Assembly (NCBI GenBank): GCA_026391675.1
Contig: JAPLDQ010000011.1
Location: forward strand, 157,209-221,208
Length of the DNA: 64,000 bases
Direction: 5' to 3'
Origin: Bacteroidota bacterium
GTDB lineage: Bacteria > Bacteroidota > Bacteroidia > Bacteroidales > JACABE01
Shown piece by piece: positions 62,423-64,000 of the stretch. How positions within the stretch are numbered: position 1 is the stretch's first letter; each line of letters opens with the position of its first letter. The notes below the pieces were generated by a model that worked only from the letters and a program-made list of their open reading frames with translations, made no database searches and was not told the DNA's origin. The position numbers and the translations under genes are program-made.

Positions 62423-63823
62423 AAAAAATATATAAAATTCTTAATTGTTTTTTTTGTAATACTGCAATCTACTTTTTCTTTTGCTCAAATAGCAAAAGAA
62501 AAAGAAGCAGATATTCCGCCTCCATTAACACGGATTTTATTTATTTTTGACTGTTCTCAAAGTATGTTTGCCCGTTGGCAAAGCGATACCAAGATTAATA
62601 TAGCTCAAAATCTAATTTCCAATATGCTCGATAGCCTGAAAAAGGTAGATAATCTCGAATTGGCTTTACGGGTATATGGACATCAGAAAAACTTTCCGCC
62701 ACAGGATTGTGATGATACTAAACTTGAAATTCCATTTTCAAAAAAAAATATTAATAAAATCGAGAATAAGTTAAAAAGCCTGGTTCCCAGAGGAACTACT
62801 CCTATTGCATTTTCCCTTGAAAAAGCAGCTGGTGATTTTCCTTATTGTAAAGATTGCAGAAATATTATTATTCTGATAACTGATGGTATGGAAGAATGCA
62901 ACGGTGACCCATGTGCTGTTTCTCAATTATTACAGAAAAAGGGGCTTATTTTAAAACCATTTATTATTGGTATTGGTAAGAATTTTAAGGAAAGTTTTGA
63001 TTGTGTGGGTACTTATTTTGATGCAACCAGCGAAGTTGAATTTAATAAAGCATTGAATGTTGTCATTTCTCAGGCGCTAAACTCCACTACAGCACAGGTT
63101 AATTTGCTTGATGAACAGGGAAAACCTACAGAAACTAATGTTAATATGACTTTTTATGATAGTTTTTCAGGTTTAATTAAATATAATTTTATTCATACAA
63201 TGAACAACAGGGGTTATCCTGATACCCTAACTATCGACCCTCTGGTAAAATATGACTTAGTTGTTCATACAATACCACCTGTTAAAAAGAATGACATTGT
63301 TCTAACACCGGGTAAGCATACTATCATTGCACTTGATGCACCTATGGGTTATATGAAATTAAGATTAATGGGTGGCAGTAATACTGTTAATGTCAAGAAT
63401 TTACAATGTATTGTCCGTAAAAAGGGAAGCTCAGAAACATTGAATCTGCAATATTTTAATCAATCAGAAAGATATCTATGCGGGAACTACGATCTTGAAG
63501 TATTATGCATGCCACGCTTAATTATAAAAGATGTTGAGATTAAACAAAGTAATACAACAACCATTGAAATTCCTATGCCTGGCATTGCTGTCATTAATAC
63601 GCTTGTTAATGGCTATGGCAGTCTGTATGTCATGGAGGAAAATAAAATGAAATGGATTTATAATTTAAATGAAAGTACAACTGTAGAATCTCTTATTTTA
63701 CAACCGGGAACATATAAAGTTGTTTTCAGGGGTAAAATGTCAGTAAAATCTATAAGTAGTATTGAAAAAGATTTTAAAATTGAATCAGGGATAACTACTT
63801 CTGTGAATATGTACAGGCAATAG
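62420..63823 (+). CDS. Secreted/periplasmic VWA-domain protein with TTG start
   Basis: 467 aa. No ATG fits: the frame is closed 13 bases upstream, and the signal peptide (KKYIKFLIVFFVILQSTFSFAQ) begins immediately after TTG at 62420, so TTG is the start. The VWA domain (about 38-215) has a complete MIDAS: DCSQS (D-x-S-x-S), the Thr in PRGTTPIAFSL, and the Asp in LITDGMEECNG. Two or three beta-sandwich modules follow (about 225-465; TVNVKNLQCIV; LQPGTYKVVFRG). A VWA protein after a signal peptide is likely a metal-dependent binding protein in the periplasm or on the surface; no T9SS tail is seen. The stop codon TAG lies inside a 7-bp array. Confidence 0.88.
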   Translation: MKKYIKFLIVFFVILQSTFSFAQIAKEKEADIPPPLTRILFIFDCSQSMFARWQSDTKINIAQNLISNMLDSLKKVDNLELALRVYGHQKNFPPQDCDDTKLEIPFSKKNINKIENKLKSLVPRGTTPIAFSLEKAAGDFPYCKDCRNIIILITDGMEECNGDPCAVSQLLQKKGLILKPFIIGIGKNFKESFDCVGTYFDATSEVEFNKALNVVISQALNSTTAQVNLLDEQGKPTETNVNMTFYDSFSGLIKYNFIHTMNNRGYPDTLTIDPLVKYDLVVHTIPPVKKNDIVLTPGKHTIIALDAPMGYMKLRLMGGSNTVNVKNLQCIVRKKGSSETLNLQYFNQSERYLCGNYDLEVLCMPRLIIKDVEIKQSNTTTIEIPMPGIAVINTLVNGYGSLYVMEENKMKWIYNLNESTTVESLILQPGTYKVVFRGKMSVKSISSIEKDFKIESGITTSVNMYRQ

Positions 63824-63870
63824 GCAATAGGCATTAGGCATTAGGCATTAGGAATTAGGAATTAGGTGTT
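63815..63870. repeat. 7-bp tandem array, eight units, containing the VWA stop codon
   Basis: Units aggcaat twice, aggcatt three times, aggaatt twice, aggtgtt. The TAG stop (63821-63823) spans the first unit boundary, so the last two residues (RQ) and the stop are encoded by repeat DNA. Longest and cleanest array of the window. Confidence 0.92.
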
Positions 63871-64000
63871 ACATATCATAAGTTCGTTTACATTCTAAAG
63901 AACCTAATTCGTTTCATAAGTTCGTTTACAAATCCCTAGGGATTTCGCTTCTAAGGCGATTAAAATATCAGTAGTTCATTGACATATTGCGTTAAGAAAT
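63871..64000. other. Intergenic end of window with direct repeats and a palindrome
   Basis: A 17-bp direct repeat (tcataagttcgtttaca at 63876-63892 and 63914-63930, 38-bp period) and the 14-bp palindrome AATCCCTAGGGATT (63931-63944). No gene is visible before the window ends. Confidence 0.65.

Noticed and set aside
1..64000. tRNA, rRNA, prophage or insertion sequence
   Set aside because: I scanned for tRNA T-arm motifs, rRNA-like GC-rich stretches, integrase, transposase and phage structural genes and found none.

Overview
The window is AT-rich chromosomal DNA from a member of the Bacteroidota, most likely an anaerobic or facultative lineage. The evidence is: six proteins ending in type IX secretion (T9SS) or gliding-type C-terminal domains, a fused SecDF, an S46 dipeptidyl-peptidase, a PorE-like OmpA protein, a DUF5606 protein, a TonB-dependent receptor with a CarboxypepD-reg domain, and some twenty -7 boxes of the Bacteroidota form TAnnTTTG placed 18-130 nt upstream of start codons. 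I saw no rRNA, tRNA, CRISPR array, transposase or phage gene. Most of the window is core chromosome.

Layout. (1) 1-7.7 kb, minus strand: a hydrogen-metabolism block. A NarX-type kinase (6416-7708), a NarL-type regulator (5710-6357) and an unusual double-receiver protein (4626-5552) precede hydC-hydB-hydA, an NAD(H)-linked trimeric [FeFe] hydrogenase, and the start of a further hydrogenase-like gene cut by the window edge. (2) 8-16.4 kb, minus: a TMTC-like glycosyltransferase with TPRs, a SelO-type AMPylator, an Lgt-like membrane protein fused to a barrel-like tail, and a TonB-dependent receptor. (3) 16.5-22.3 kb, plus: an SGNH protein with a T9SS tail, a DPP7-type S46 peptidase, a DUF5606 protein, and an ECF sigma factor next to a putative anti-sigma factor whose outer part is a T9SS type B domain. 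(4) 22.4-34.9 kb: thpR (minus), secDF, a PorE-like protein ending in a decayed retropepsin-like domain, a PurM-like protein, an adhesin-like T9SS cargo (minus), prfA, pyrF and a small membrane protein. (5) 35.3-48.4 kb: a 2073-aa alpha-2-macroglobulin and a secreted subtilase (minus), then a 1224-aa propeller protein (plus). (6) 48.4-54.1 kb: RRM protein and ComF (minus), a coiled-coil membrane protein and fructosamine kinase (plus), a LysE exporter and GH3 protein (minus). (7) 54.3-63.8 kb, plus: a thioredoxin-like T9SS cargo with a Cys-Cys-Gly barrel protein, a PorV-like barrel with an HHH barrel protein, a VOC protein, a POT peptide transporter, the N-terminal half of transketolase and a VWA protein.

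Shared themes. Export and surface biology dominate: SecDF, a PorE-like anchor and PorV-like barrel, six T9SS cargos, and a protease next to a protease trap. Peptide use is suggested by the S46 peptidase and POT transporter. The intergenic DNA has its own character. About ten degenerate tandem arrays with 7-, 8- or 9-bp units sit at gene ends, and some supply stop codons or, in one case, a TTG start codon. Palindromic elements also occur, and one family member lies in frame inside a gene. These arrays, the sigma/anti-sigma pair with a T9SS domain, the hydrogenase signalling block and the pseudo-retropepsin tail are the most interesting parts.
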